Notes under the pieces: generated by a model
Seen by the model: only the letters and a program-made list of their open reading frames with translations
Database searches by the model: none
Told to the model about the DNA's origin: nothing
In this document: positions 1-12,197 of the stretch, piece by piece
Layout: every line of letters begins with the position of its first letter
Numbering within the stretch: the first letter of the stretch is position 1
Source of the DNA: Immersiella caudata
Lineage: Eukaryota; Ascomycota; Sordariomycetes; Sordariales; Lasiosphaeriaceae
Reading direction: 5' to 3'
Length of the DNA: 64,000 bases
NCBI GenBank assembly: GCA_030512335.1
Contig: JAULSU010000001.1
Coordinates: 3,596,001-3,660,000 of the forward strand
Translations under genes and position numbers: made by a program

Positions 1-2963
1 GAGATATGCCGTTTTGGGAGGAACTTGTTTACACCCAACACCAAGAAGGGAAACCGGCTTGCCGTGTGAACCAATGAGGGTTGCGGGATGGCTTACTTGA
101 CTGGATATGGGCCCTTCGGACCCAGCCAAGAGTTTAAGCCATCATCATCAAGCGGTGGGGCGACGGGAGCTCTGTCATCAGCGTCGGCGCACCGAAGCAA
201 GCCTCGTCGACTAAGAGGTGTCGAGGGGACGTGGAGCCCAACTAAAGGCGCAACCGAGTTACTCACTGGCCTGGCGCAGTGATTACTCGCAGTTTTCGTC
301 CAAACTTCGGCTCAACTGGACTCTTCGCAGCGCGCCCACCCCACAGAGCGCCAGACCTACAAGCGATGCAGAGCTCGGCTTGGGGTTCAGCCCCATGGGG
401 AGAAAAAGGGTTGAAAATGAGGAACCTGCATGCCTGGGACTCGCTGCACGCCGCCACCAGAACTGGGACGAAGGTGAGATCAGACCGCGCGTGTTGCAGG
501 CTCTGATATGACCTCCTTTTCTGATATGGATCCTTCAACTCCAAATTACGTCCCCCACAAACCAGACTTATCGTCAGCCACCTCTTTTACGCGCAGCGCG
601 GGCAGATCTTCACAGTTTTGAGCAGCGAACCAAAAACCAAGAAACGGTTCCGAGACTTGCGGAATGCCGTGTTAATGCGGGCAGCTCGCGAGAGGTACCG
701 ATCTGTGACTTTGGACTTGGACCAGATCGCATTCTAGACAAGCGCTCATCGAGCAACGTCGCGGAAACCTCAGGTCAGTGCGCGGACAAGGTTGCTTTTG
801 CTGTCATGTCGCTCTGGACTCGACGGCCATTCGCCAATCCAACCTTCGCTGCTGCTCTCGGACGCTGGCTACAGGCTTTCTATTTTGCACCTCAGACTCC
901 CACTGGCGCAGGAACTCGCAGCTCAGGGTCAACGCACGCCCCTCGTGATGCACGGGAAATGCTCGCAAAGACTCGCAAGCTTGGTCGCTGGGTCGGAGAT
1001 ACTCCGGCCTTAGAGACCGTTTTTGAGGAGCTGTCGAGGTTCTCCCCCGCTCGCCGCCGCTTTTCGTCCGCCCACACCACCTGAGGCTGGGCGCCGTCAC
1101 CCCACTTGCCCTCCCTTGCATCCCTGCACCAGGCCCCGCCCCTCACCACACCCCTCAACAGCAGGTCCAGGCGATGGGCAGCTTGTGGGAAGGCCGTTGT
1201 GAGCTCGCGAATGCAGGGGGGGCGTAAAGGGCTCTCAATCGAAGACGGATTTACCTTGCAGCATGCACACGTTGCGCGAGGAGTGGGTGGCCCTCCTGGG
1301 TGACAAATGAGGAGGGAAGCTAACATCGACTGGTCAATCGCATCTCGCGACCTCTCGTCCTGGTTCTTTGGACGGGAATGCGCCAACGGGCGGTGTGCCA
1401 TCAAGGTACACACAGCTTCCCGTTTTCCAGCACTCAGCAGCGTTAAAAGCAAACAGCTGGATCGCACACCGTGCGGCGACAGGGCTGCTCCCGACCAGCA
1501 GCGCCGCCCGTTTCCCCGTGGCCTGCCCATGCACCAAACTACGTACCTTTCGATACATGAAGTACATGCGCACACCACGTGTATCTTGGTTTTTCTGCTC
1601 CACCCGGCCCCCGGGGCTCAGACGCAGCGCACTTCGGCGCATCTGAAGGCAGCTAATAAGGAAGCGATGGTACTACCGCCGGGCTCGTCAATGCCCCCGT
1701 TTCGACCATGTGGGCCCGCAGACAATGAGCACAGAGGTTTCTTCCCACGTTCTCGCGCCCCACAAGTGACAAGTCTGACGATCCCGGATCGAGGCCATTG
1801 CGGCTTGGGCGGGTGCCCTGTCCGGGAGTCGACCACTTTGACCGTCAGAACAGACGGTAATTTGTTCCCTTGTCTTTGTCACGCCCGCTCCTTCCTTGGC
1901 CGACGTGACTGGTGCTCCCGTTTGCTGCCGAGAGTACCCTCGGGCCACGTCTGCATCCCCAGCTAGGGGGGACTTTTTATTTTATTTTTTGCTCTCTCTT
2001 CCACTTTCCTCCCTCGCTTTTCCGCCTGGACCCCGAGGTGGGTATTAGTGTTGGCATTGGCGGCGGCGCTGTTTATATTTCCTTGATTCTGCTATCCTGC
2101 TGTCTCTGCACCCTCGACCCCCCCCCCCTTCCTTTCCCCTTCCCCCTTCCCCGTCCCCCGTCCCCCGTCCCCCGTCCCCTATCCCCCGTCCCTCGCGCCG
2201 TGCCAGACCCGCGCTGCGCGGCTGCTCCCTTGCGGCATCCGTATCCATAATACTTCGCATGTACTTCACGCACACCCACGTCACTCTCCTCCTTCCCAAA
2301 GATGACGGTCGCTGATGGGGCTGCTTCAAGCGCCTAAATGCTACTGACACCCTCCCACCCTGTCCCGCAGCAGTAGCAACGCCGGCATCAGCACCGTCGA
2401 GAGCAGCAGCAGCAGCATCAGCAGCACCCCACACAGTCCCCAGTCCCAAAGCGAAGCAGCTTGTTGTTTGACATCCGCCCACACCGGGGTTTGCAGACGC
2501 CTCTCTGTCGTCCTTTCTTATTCTTTGTCTTATAGCTCAACCTGTTGACCACCTCAGAGCTTATTACCGCGCAAGGGTGTCCAGGGTCCTTTACACACTT
2601 CACGTTATATTCTCGTTTGGCCATCCCCTGTGTGGGTCCTTAGTCCTCTCGTCCCGTTCCTGATATACCCCCATCCGCTTGGGTCTTGTTTATATATAAG
2701 CTGCGGCATGCGGCCGGCCCTCTTCCTCGACCTCACCACCCCAGCGCCTCATCGTCGCCATCAAGCTGCACCTTCAAGGTCTTCCCGTTGTTGCATCCAA
2801 AGAGGGTCCTCCCACCAAGCGTTCAGCTGCGCTTGCGCCTTATATATACCTTGTCAGTCCCAGCCCATCTCCTTACCGCCGTGTTATTATCGCGCCGCCT
2901 TCTAACATCTCTCCCAGACCCCTGATCCTCTTCATCCTCCCACGCAGAGGGGAGTCTGTCGCC
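1..2963. other. Gene-poor region upstream of the 54-codon ORF
   Basis: I recognise no protein family in this stretch. Open frames of up to about 230 codons occur on both strands, but they overlap each other, have no recognisable motifs and look like chance frames in GC-rich DNA. From about 2117 to 2193 there is a dense pyrimidine tract with several CCCCCGT units, and a short CAG repeat lies at about 2402-2426. TATA-like A/T stretches lie at 2691-2700 and 2840-2849. Pyrimidine tracts followed by TATA-like elements are usual in promoters and leaders of highly expressed fungal genes, so roughly 2000-2963 is probably the promoter and 5' leader of the ORF that begins at 2964. Confidence 0.5.
2691..2700 (+). 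promoter_or_regulatory. TATA-like element upstream of the 54-codon ORF
   Basis: The alternating T/A decamer TATATATAAG lies about 265 bases before the ATG at 2964, in a CT-rich context. A second similar stretch lies at 2840-2849, about 115 bases before the ATG. Either could position transcription. The assignment is by sequence resemblance only. Confidence 0.3.
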
Positions 2964-3128
2964 ATGTGTGACTTCACCAAAAACTACTACATCTACACAT
3001 CATGTGTTGATCCCGGCGTGCACTTCTTCCGCACATCTGTCGATGGGAGCCGGAAGCGCTCTTGTCCCAAAGGACCTCATGAGCGCTACATCATGCTGCC
3101 TGGCCAGTGCCCCCTCTGCTACGGCTGA
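2964..3128 (+). CDS. Small conserved-looking Cys-containing protein (54 aa)
   Basis: This uninterrupted ORF encodes 54 residues beginning MCDFTKNYYIYTSCVDPG and ending with a CPLCYG tail. The ATG sits in GTCGCCATG and is preceded by a long CT-rich leader. The sequence has none of the low-complexity bias of chance frames. It has an N-terminal MC pair, a central FFRTS segment, a basic SRKRSCPKGPHERY stretch and a C-terminal CxxC. Small proteins with the pattern MCDF..NYY...C.DPG.HF...S ... C..GPHERY ... PG.CPLC are, from memory, widespread in Sordariomycetes and uncharacterised. The cysteines could bind a metal such as zinc, but this is inference. No signal peptide or membrane segment is present. 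The gene has no close neighbours: the next recognised gene is about 6.8 kb away. Confidence 0.7.
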   Translation: MCDFTKNYYIYTSCVDPGVHFFRTSVDGSRKRSCPKGPHERYIMLPGQCPLCYG

Positions 3129-4420
3129 TTCGCCCGCCTGTCGACACACATCCGCATCAAGGGCGCCCCGGGGACGGCGTCAAAGCTGCTGTACGATCAG
3201 GTGTACAGTCTTAGACAGGTCTGGCAGGCCACGGGTGGACAACAAAGTTTGTTCTCGGCACGCAAGAACTCGGAACAGTTTTTCCTATCCCCTAGAAATC
3301 GGCTCGGAACGGCATCCACAGGCGCTCGTTTACATCACATAAAGTCCGGCATATTAAGGGGCGGAGGCTATGAAGACGACCTACAATACGATCATTGTAA
3401 TGACGCAAACGGCCGTGCGACTACAGTTTCCATTATCGTTTTCCTTTCTGGCTCGGGAACGGACATCACTCATGTTTCTCGGACTATTTTCCTCGGTTTC
3501 CGCCTCTTCATCTCAACGCGTCTCGGCGGATCACAAGGTACCTGCCGTTGTCCTCCAAGCACAACAGAGCATATCCCGTTCCTACAACTTGGCTTCCCAT
3601 GAACGAACGATAGACCCTGCGGATTCAGCCCTTTCAGCATGCACCCCACCTTGGCATACTCTCCTCACATTCACAAACCGTCCTGCACGCTGCAAAATCG
3701 GGTGTCAGGGCGGGAGGACCAAGACTACAAGGGGGCTGTGGGCCGTGCTGGGGCAGGAAAGGACGGGAAATACAGTGAAACACAGGGTGGGCAGTCAAAA
3801 GGAGGGTGGTGTGAAGGGAGCGGATGGAGGTTGGCCAGTGTTGGCTAGTGGGTGGGGGTCAGGGGGGAGCGTGCCGTATAGCAGTGCCTCTCTTTTTTTT
3901 CCCCCGAATGACAGATGTCTGTCTGCGCGTATGGACCACACACCCTGAGAGAGGGAAAGCAAGTGAAAATGCGGGGCTTTTCTTGCAAACTCGGAGAGCA
4001 GGATATGAAGAGTAGATACCCTAGTTATGATGCGTTTTGCTACGGTGGGGACTGGTGAATGACAGCAACTTCATCCCCAATCTGATGTGCCCCAGAGCAA
4101 AAGTGTGACTTGTACGATGTGAGCGGTAGGACCTAGACAGACAGCAGTTGCTGAACCTATGCCGCTCTTACCCACTCGTTGGTCCTCCATTATCTTGTTC
4201 TCTGCTCCGCTCCACGTTTCGCTTCCGATGGCTCCGGCCCCGGCGCCAGCCGAGGCATATGCCTGCTTCCGAACTAGTTTCCTCCCGGGTGGTGTGCAGG
4301 AGATCACGACAGGCAGGTCAAAACAAAAAAGCTGCAAAGGGTGTGGGATATAACAAGGCCACGATCTGCATACAAGTCCACAAGGAGTAAAAGGAAGAGA
4401 GAAACTTCTTCTACCCTTAG

Positions 4421-4446
4421 CCACACCCACACCCACACCCACACAC
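4421..4446. repeat. CACACC-type microsatellite
   Basis: A short tandem array of ACACCC units ends in an ACACAC tail. It is low complexity and non-coding. Confidence 0.7.
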
Positions 4447-6417
4447 GACTCGCGCGTCCCATAGCGCTGGTGCTATCCCCCTTACCTTTCTCGCCGAGAT
4501 GTTGCTCACTCTCCTTCCCCCCAACCAAACACCCCCCAACCAAACACACCGGCCAACCACACGTACAGCACCCTCCCCTCGTGGCGACCGTCCAGTCAAG
4601 GCAGGGCAGCAGCTCAGAATACCAGGCTGACGGCAAGGATCACAGTATATATGAGCGAGTATGTGTGAGCGAGTGTGAGTGGACACCTCCCTCCCTATGC
4701 TACGGCAGATACTCAGGCTAAGGTTGCACAGCGCTGCACAATTCCAGCTCCGCCCACCCACCCCGTGCACAATCTGCACGCCGGCTGCATGGAAGGTAAG
4801 AGGAAGGGGCAAGAGAAGCCGAGCCCTGAGGGGGGAAACGAGGAAAAAAGACGACCGCAATCTCCTCTTTTCCGCGTCTTGTCTGTGGAGCGGTACAAAA
4901 AGAGGGACGGACGAGAGGGCAAGAGGAAGCGAGGATTGGCGAGGTCAGGGAAACCCGGCCAGAGGGGAGAAGCGCATTCTTCCGAGCCATGACGCGGTAA
5001 GGCATTCGGATATTGATAGTCTCGGCCACACAATGAGATGCCAAAGGTGAGCAGTCATTCCATTACATGTCGTTCGGGGCTTGTGTCATCCATCTCTCGG
5101 GACTTGACCGCCTGTTTGAGACTGATGACAGTATGCTTGATGATGATATGACACGCCCAACTGTGCGTGTTCGGACCTAGGGTAAGTATTGAGAGGCTGT
5201 GGAGGACTCACGCAGGGAGGTACGGAAGTAGAATAGCTGGAAAGCCAAGAAGGACATGGTATGACAGCCCAGACGCGGACGCTGGGCAGCGTAGATCCTG
5301 TTCCTAGTCCCGAGCCAGACGAATCAGGCGGTTTCGAGAGAGCCGCTGCAGCAGTCGAAAAGACACCGGTCATACCTGTTTCTCCAACGCGCAGTCCTGC
5401 GCTGGGTCCCATATTGCAGGTCTTAAGGTCGCGGACCCAGCCTTCGGGCTCGTCAAGCAGCCACGAGGCAACGAAAATTTTACCTGTACCATCCGAAACG
5501 CCCTTTGCTTTCGTCATAATCCGAGCATCGAAACTCCCGACTGCAGAGATATGACTGGATGGCCGGGAGGGAGAAGAGGAGCAAGAGGAGGGGTAAGCAG
5601 ACCCTGTCGTCCGCATCGGCTCACCAGACGTGAGAGGGTCGAGTCCACCAGACCTGTAAGGTGCTTCAACCGTCAGCATTTGGTAATACCGGTGGCATCC
5701 AAGAAAGCCCACTTCAGTGGACTCTTCTGTCTCCTCATCTCGGTGGTAGATTCTGCCTATTCTTCCCAAGGGTCAGCAGTCTTGAGGCCAGGTCCACATG
5801 GGATGTGCAGACAGGACAATCCCTGGGCGATTCCACGAATCGAATGGGGCGGGATATAGTGTTTCCCCAGGCAGACAGCGTCCCGGGGAGTTCAGCTTTG
5901 GGCTAGTGAGCAAGCGGCCAGAATTCAAGAGGGCAAGTGGCGTGGTTCAACGCCGTTTGGGAACGATAAGAAATGCAAGAGAAGGCCACAATGCTGGGGT
6001 GAGCTTCCGCTCCGGACCGCCGCTCCACTCGCAGCCATCGGTGGAAGAGGGGGTGAGGAGGGGGTGTGAGGGACAAGCAGTCAACGAAGACGAGAGAGGC
6101 TGGGACCCATCGGTGGTGGCACCGTGATGTGCTGGCAGCGCTATATCGCCTCCCCCACGACGCGTCCTCTCCCAGCGGCGGTTGGGACATCCTGGCGCCG
6201 GGCCTAGCCTGGGGGTGGTATAGCAGAGCTAAGATATAGCTGCTCTCCCCCCGAGCGCCCACGTTCCCCTCACGGATTTACCTCTCTACCTCCCTTTCCC
6301 CCTCTCTTCCAGGTAAACGAGGTCATAGGGGCGCCGTTAAGGCTGTGGTTTGGTTTCGAGGACCCTCTTGGCCGGCTGCTCCCTCCGACTGGCTCAGATC
6401 AGAGAGGGGAGTTCCGA

Positions 6418-6440
6418 GGGGGGGGGGGGGGGGGGGGGGG
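6418..6440 (+). repeat. Homopolymer of 23 G
   Basis: The sequence has an uninterrupted run of 23 G residues, flanked by GTTCCGA on the left and AGGTGGG on the right. Such runs can form quadruplexes and are also frequent sites of assembly or sequencing error, so the exact length should not be trusted. Confidence 0.85.
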
Positions 6441-9400
6441 AGGTGGGATAGCTCGAAGAGAGGATGACAAACACCCAAACAGCGTGGGCCCGATACAGAT
6501 TGGGGGTAATTCGCGGTGCTCTGTCATGGGGTGCATAAGAGACAGCTGCAAATCATAACGCGGATGTGAGAATTGCAGACCCGTTGTCGTCTTGCGTCTG
6601 GTCGGTGAGCAAGGTATCAGCAGTGATCGCCTCACCTGAACAAACGATCCCCATGGGGGCGGCTTGGTTAGGGAAATGGTGTCTGGGGTCGGCGGAAGTC
6701 CAGTGCGCCAAGTCTGAGCGAATAGTGTCTAGAGGATAGACGCACACCGTCAGTCGACAGCGAACGGCTTGCGAGATTCCCCCGAACCATGGAAGCCTAA
6801 GCAGCATAATGGCGGTTAACTGCAGGCGTTCGTTCTCCTATGGTTCGTCATGCTAGCGTCTCTCTCCTCGTAGAACTGAGGGCCGGTTCGCCTGCTGCTG
6901 ATGCTGCAGCCGCAAGACGCGGCTGGCTCAATTCTGTGAAACACGATGTCGGCGGCTTTCTTGGGCAAGCCAAGAACGATGGCCCGGTGAAGGCTGCAGG
7001 GACAGGGCCGCAAGAGGTGGCTGGCTTTCAGCAGAAACACACTGGCGACTCGGTGATGCATGACTGCTTGTGTGTCCTGTGTCGTCCAAAATGAAGGGCG
7101 GGTCGTTGTGAGCAGGGCCAACCCTTGTCGTGCACGGAACGGACGGGTATCGGGGAAGAGGAATCGGTGAGGGCTGATCCGCGATTTGACGACACCGCGG
7201 GCAAGACTGGGGATGGGAGCCGTTGCAGGGAGCGAGCCGGCCCTGGAAACCTGGCTGGTGCCCTGTGGGTAGGGAAGCTGGCGCTAGAGATTAGCGAAGA
7301 GGCGCCTGTCCTCCCGCCTGCGATATTCTGGGACACGGGACAAGAATATCGATCTGGATAATCGGACGACCAGACGCAGACGCGGACGCGCTGCCCTGTT
7401 TAATGGTACGCAATCTGTTTGGCGCCCAAATTGCCGCGGTCGCAGTCGAGCCGCGATGCCTCTCGGCCCGGGGGACGGCTTAATTTGCAGAGCCCACCGC
7501 TGCAAGTTCTGTGGCTCCCTCATCAAGGCGTTGATGGTGCTAGGATCAGTCCCTAGAGAATGTGATTTGCCCTAGCATGCATCAGTGCTCTCAATGCGGC
7601 TTGACCCCCAATGACCGTCTTCAAGGCCAAGGCCCTGAGACGCAAAGTCGTTCTCGCTGCAACTGATGGCCAAGAGGTAACGCATAGCAGAAGGCGCCAA
7701 CCCTGGTAGTTCGCCACAAGAAGAAACAGTCACGACGCAAAGTCGATCGCTGAGCTGGGAGTACCCCTGTCTGGATCGGGGAAAGCGCCCTTGAGTCGAG
7801 ACCAAAGTCGTCGCGTTGTTCATCCGCGTCATTCACATCTCGCTGGCGGTCGACGAGATGCGGGGTGGGGCTTTGCGGCGGGCCATCGCCACGAGCGCTG
7901 GCCCCATGTGAAATCGGTACCAAACAAATGGAGAGACGATGAAATGACTTGGGTAAATCCGCTCAGACCAGAGTTTCCGCAGTCGCCGCAGATCCATAGC
8001 AACAACTGAGCGCTTGGAGGGACCGAGCCGGCAAGGAGTTGAGAATAGTGGTACCGCAACGTGTTGGTGCTGCCAGCCAGGGGGTATCGCAAAGACCGAA
8101 CCCAACTCACTTTGTAAGGGACGGCAAAAACGGTCGTGCCATAACGTCTGGATGGCAAGGTGACGGCCGCCCTTGATGCACGTTTCGCTTTGGAGGTCGA
8201 GTCAAAGGGATCAGGTGGAAATGCAACTGGACACACACCATGTGGGAAATGATGTCTGTGCCTCCTGTCTGACCGCCGCGCCGACAGGCTGTCAACCAGG
8301 CCGGGGCTGTCTTCCGAGCTGATGCATCGGCGGAGCGCTCGTTGATGAGGGGGGGAGAGCGATGCGCAGGCTTGCAAGAGATCTTTGGACCGTCTGCCCA
8401 CGTTGCCCAGCCGGGTTCCGAATGGTGGGCATCACTGGACCGAACTGGGGACTAGATCGGCTCCGATGTCATCGTGGTCGGTTCGGGCGGCTGCGAGAGG
8501 CGGCGGGAGACAGGGCCTGACGGGACGCTCGGGGAGGAGGTGATGGCACCCCTCAAAGCCTTATCCGTATCCCCCTTCAGGCGTGCGATGGACGGGGGGA
8601 TTCTGTATGCGAGGTGGTGTTCTTGGAGGTCGCATGTGCTCTTGTGGTGTGCGGCATTTTCCTCGGCTCGCCAACGCGAACAGCTCCTCCAGAGCCGCAA
8701 CTCGTGCCCATGAACCTGAGCGACGATCAGCTCGCGTCGGTGAGCATTCACCCTGGGGTCAGGAGATGTCATCTCGCTCCGTGAATCCGGCTCAGCCGCT
8801 CTCAAGATCGGGAAAATGGAGGGGTGGCGGCGTTACCATGTACCATGAGAGGACTTGTCACTTCCGTTGCCAGTGCGCGAAAGCTTCAGGTGTGCCGCCG
8901 GGCTGGTAGAACTGGCAGCGCATCGATCTTCGGGACAGCCTCGGCGAGGATTCAAGCAATGTCACGGTGGGGAGGCGTGCGCTGTGATGGGAGTGGCCGT
9001 GGTAATTGGGTTGTGGCCGAAAGCGTTTGTTCCTGCATGCTGTGTCCTGCGCCGTGAGGGCTTGAGCTTGGATCCTGGCGGAGCTCTGTTTTCTCGCGTG
9101 GGCGTGAGGAGGAAGGCACGGTCGCCGCCCAGGACCCTAAATGGCGGTGGGGCACCCTCCCTTGAGGTCAGCAACAAACACTGACAGGTCAAGCAGAGAC
9201 CTTGCAGGACCAAATTGGATGCAGAAAATGGAGTGGGTCAACCAGCGAGGGCATCGTAACTTCAGGGTTGGCAGGTACCTCAGCTTGCCCCGCAGGATAC
9301 CATTCAACGCACGCAGGCTGCACTGCACGACTCCCAACCAAGATACGTTCCTAGGCAGGTAGCCAACACCAGCCGATATCGCGATCAAAGCCACTTCATG

Positions 9401-9958
9401 CAATGCGTCTCCGCTACTGACACTCCCGGCCGGCCGCCCGAAGTCCTCGCTCTGCGTCTCATCACTTCCAGCCTGCAAGCTGCTTCTCGGGTGCCTTTGT
9501 CTCAGTTCAACGCCACCGATAACCTCGTTGCGTGACACCGTTGCTTTTCCGATGGCGAGGATTCCGCTGCTCCCTGAAGTTCCGTCGAATGGGGATAGAG
9601 TTGACACGTTTGCCCGCACAACAGTCAATGAGAATGCTCATTTGCACCGTCAATACCATCTGTCTATATGCGCTGTATCCCACACATAACCCTCAACTCT
9701 TCACAACACCACAACTATTGCCGCAGTGGTGGTATCTATGTTGTGTGCAGGGATACGGTAATTATACATAGACGGATGGTACGGTGTAATAGACATTCTC
9801 CAATCTAGAGTGTTGACTTCACAGGGTGACAGTGAACTCGACGGGACATGACTGGAGACATGGAGCTCTGCAGATATTGACATCTCGATAACCCGTAGAC
9901 AACGCCTTGAACAGTGCACCAAACCCTTCCCCCGCAACGCCAGGGCGTTCTAGCAGTC

Positions 9959-10612
9959 CTAATATATATCCTTCTTATAAAAATGCATCATCCCATACTC
10001 ATCCATCACCGGAACCTCGCTAACCCGGTAAGTGAAATTTCTCCCCAGATCCCCAAACCCCCTCCTCCCCGTCCCGTTGTCCTCATGACCACCCCACACC
10101 CTCTCCATCTCCTCGCGCCGCTTCGTTTTTGGCTTCCCATCCCGCAGCCGCATCTTTTTCAAAGAAGACGTAAGCCGTGTAAAAACCTGCGAGTTAGCGC
10201 CCTCCGCGACTCCGGTCTGGCGCATAAACATTTGGAAGCTCGACACGCTGATAGGCGGCCCGCCGCTGCCTCCGAGTCGACACTTGGCTAGCGCCCGAAG
10301 AAATGCAGCTTGAGTGACACCGTCACAGCGGAGGAATGCGCGAATCGTGTTGCGGATGTCGCTGCAGCTGTCGTAGATGGGCACGGTGCCGTCTTCCTCT
10401 CCCTCGAGATGGATCTGGGAGACATCGAGCAGTTTATTTAGGTCTGGCTTGGTAGACAGCTTTGATGTCTTGGTGGGTTGTTTCTTTGGTGGTTGAGATG
10501 TCGTTGATGTGGTTGAATAAGTGGGCGGAGGGGAATTCTCGTCCGTGAGGTCGATGATGTGTTGAGAGAGGATCAGGTGGATACCGGGCAAGGGGGACTT
10601 GCAGGGAACCAC
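9959..10612 (-). CDS. DUF7726-type nuclear-looking protein (5' exon unresolved)
   Basis: The readable part is about 217 codons and ends at TAG 9959-9961. An acidic IIDLTDEN segment near the start is followed by a Ser/Thr/Lys-rich linker. A compact domain follows, containing IYDSCSDIRNTIRAFLR, GVTQAAFLRAL, SSFQMFMRQTG, SQVFTRLTSSLKKMRL and REEMERVW. This order matches the fungal DUF7726 domain, a small helical module of unknown function reminiscent of DNA-binding helix-turn-helix folds. IDLTDE resembles a SUMO-interacting motif. No in-frame ATG precedes the domain: the frame is open on the minus strand to about 10660 and then hits a stop, so a short upstream exon must supply the start. Candidate acceptors exist near 10630 and 10735, but I could not choose. 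The stated upper boundary is therefore approximate. Confidence 0.6.
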   Translation of the reverse strand: MVPCKSPLPGIHLILSQHIIDLTDENSPPPTYSTTSTTSQPPKKQPTKTSKLSTKPDLNKLLDVSQIHLEGEEDGTVPIYDSCSDIRNTIRAFLRCDGVTQAAFLRALAKCRLGGSGGPPISVSSFQMFMRQTGVAEGANSQVFTRLTSSLKKMRLRDGKPKTKRREEMERVWGGHEDNGTGRRGFGDLGRNFTYRVSEVPVMDEYGMMHFYKKDIY

Positions 10613-10669
10613 ATCCAGTCTTTTTTGGCTGTGGGGAAAGTTGTAGGCACGAGATTGGGATCACGGGGG

Positions 10670-11221
10670 GCAAGAACATGCCCTGGTCTTTGGAGGTAGG
10701 ACATGTTTGGGATGCGATGGAGGGACTGATCTTCTGTGGGAACACAGGAGCGAGCGATTCCAGTGGGTTTCATCAGGTTTGAACGACTTAGAAACCGGCT
10801 TATATCTATTTCCTTCAATCGTGTGTTATTTCTTTTTTGGGGCCCCTGATACTTGACGTCACGGTGTCGATGGAACTTCGAGATGATGAGAACGCGAATC
10901 TTCCAAAATGGGAAAGGAGTCAACAAATGGCGCGAGTCTGTTTACAGCGACCCTGGCGCGATTGCTCCCACACAGAGTCTGTGCGTCCCATGTTTGATTG
11001 AAACCAACGCGTCTGTTGCGGGAGTTGACCGTCTCTTCTAGAACTGCTCTATTGTGTGCGTTTGATCAAGTGGTGTCACCAAGGACACGAAACAATGAAA
11101 TGGTAATAGAAACAATCAAAATCGCTTCGCAAGTATGCACGAAAACGCAAGAACGCTGAGAGAAAAAACCGCAATGACAGAACAAGAAAGGGTAATACCA
11201 GCTCCAAATCTTCATTAGCCC
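10670..11221. other. Intergenic region, probably with the missing first exon of the DUF7726 gene
   Basis: No recognisable gene is present. The left part (about 10670-10930) probably contains the promoter and first exon of the minus-strand DUF7726 gene, including a pyrimidine-rich potential acceptor near 10735. The right part is A-rich and probably the 3' untranslated region of the protoglobin gene. Confidence 0.4.
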
Positions 11222-12197
11222 CTAGTTGGCGTTTTGAGTAACCTCTGGCGTCGTCATCCCGGCGTCCGGCTTCTTCTCAGGCTCATCGTGAACCTTCATC
11301 TTCGCCATCGAAGCAGAGACGCCTGTAAATGGACACACGCCGGTCGGTGCCTTGTCCTTTGACTTCGCCTGCGTGCCAGAGGGGCTTGCGGTGCCATCGC
11401 TTGCCTCCGAGTCATTCCCATCGCCTTCGGGGTTCAACACCTTCTTGCCGTGCAGCCAACCTTCCTTCTCAATGACGCCAAAGTCCATACCATCCGTGAA
11501 TTCCTCACCATCGTGTACATACCACTTGGTGAATAGGTCATTCTGAATCCATATGACTTTGTTCAGCGCCTTGGTGATGGCCACCTTCCGCGGGAGAGGA
11601 AGCCGAGGGTGAGAGAGGATCGCCTCGTTGAGGATATCCTGGATGACTGCGAGTGCTGCTCCGATGTGGACATACTCAATGTGTAGGGGGTGTGTTCTTC
11701 CCAGACCGGTGTGCATCATTCTGGATCGGTCAGTAAGTAAGGTCTTAAGCACCGAAATCGTGTGAAACTTACCCAACCTTGTCGAGATACTCCCAGAATT
11801 CCATCTGAGTTGGATCCGAGCACAACTTCTTAAGGTAGGCGCGGAGAAACATCTTTCGATGAACAATCTGGGGGCTGTCTTCGTCCGGAATCTCATCCAT
11901 TGGGCCCTCGAAGGCGGTACTTCGGGTGGTGAATGCTCTTGCTGTGATGTCGTACTGAAGCAGCTTTTTGTAGACGATGTTGACAACGGCTGGAATTAGG
12001 GCCTGGATGTATTTGCTGCCCGAAACGAGCGCATCGATATCATCTGTCATTCTGTCAGTGTGATGGGACAGTGCTTGCTCATGTGAATCTCCCTCACTGG
12101 TGCCGAAATCTAGGAATGAGTGCAGATATCGTATCCTCGCCTCCAGGCTGGTGTAGAGCTCCTTTCGGTCGATGTGCTGCATCGGCCGGGTCCTCAT
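11222..12197 (-). CDS. Fungal protoglobin-family heme protein (307 aa)
   Basis: Two exons, 12197-11773 and 11720-11222, are separated by a 52-nt intron with GTAAGT donor, CTGAC branch site and CAG acceptor; joined, they give 307 residues. The N-terminal two thirds match the fungal protoglobin (globin-coupled-sensor-like) fold: RIRYLHSFLDFG, DIDALVSGSKYI, MFLRAYLKKLCSDP, FWEYLDKVG, HTGLGRTHPLHIEYVHIGAA and KVIWIQNDLFTKWYV. The His of EYVHIG is the likely proximal heme ligand, by analogy with the vHxxIG motif of globin-coupled sensors. The C-terminal about 90 residues are charged and low complexity, with one Cys-Pro motif (VCPFTGVSASMAKMK). No signal peptide or membrane segment is seen, so it is probably cytosolic. 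A role in sensing or handling O2, NO or CO is inferred from the family only. The ATG at 12197 lies just upstream of the first domain helix. Confidence 0.8.

Larger units (their letters stand above)
3129..9958. other. Long gene-free stretch with simple repeats
   Basis: Nothing in these 6.8 kb could be assigned to a protein or RNA family. The longest open frames (for example a 227-codon frame at 5086-5769 minus and a 163-codon frame at 9137-9628 minus) have no recognisable motifs or homologous feel. Visible structure is limited to simple repeats: a CACACC-type microsatellite at about 4421-4446, a tandem CCCCCCAACCAAACA pair at about 4517-4546 and a 23-base G run at 6418-6440. Possible contents are a long 3' untranslated region of the preceding gene, distal regulatory DNA, non-coding transcripts or genes too spliced or too novel to see. 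Confidence 0.45.

Noticed and set aside
892..1578. 228-codon open frame on the minus strand
   Set aside because: It has no recognisable family, no domain-like hydrophobic pattern and overlapping open frames on the other strand, as expected for GC-rich non-coding DNA.
5086..5769. 227-codon open frame on the minus strand
   Set aside because: No recognisable motif; composition is Ser/Pro/Gly-rich with no conserved-looking block. A novel protein cannot be excluded.
9137..9628. 163-codon open frame on the minus strand
   Set aside because: No domain or signal recognised; lies in a gene-free region with competing frames.
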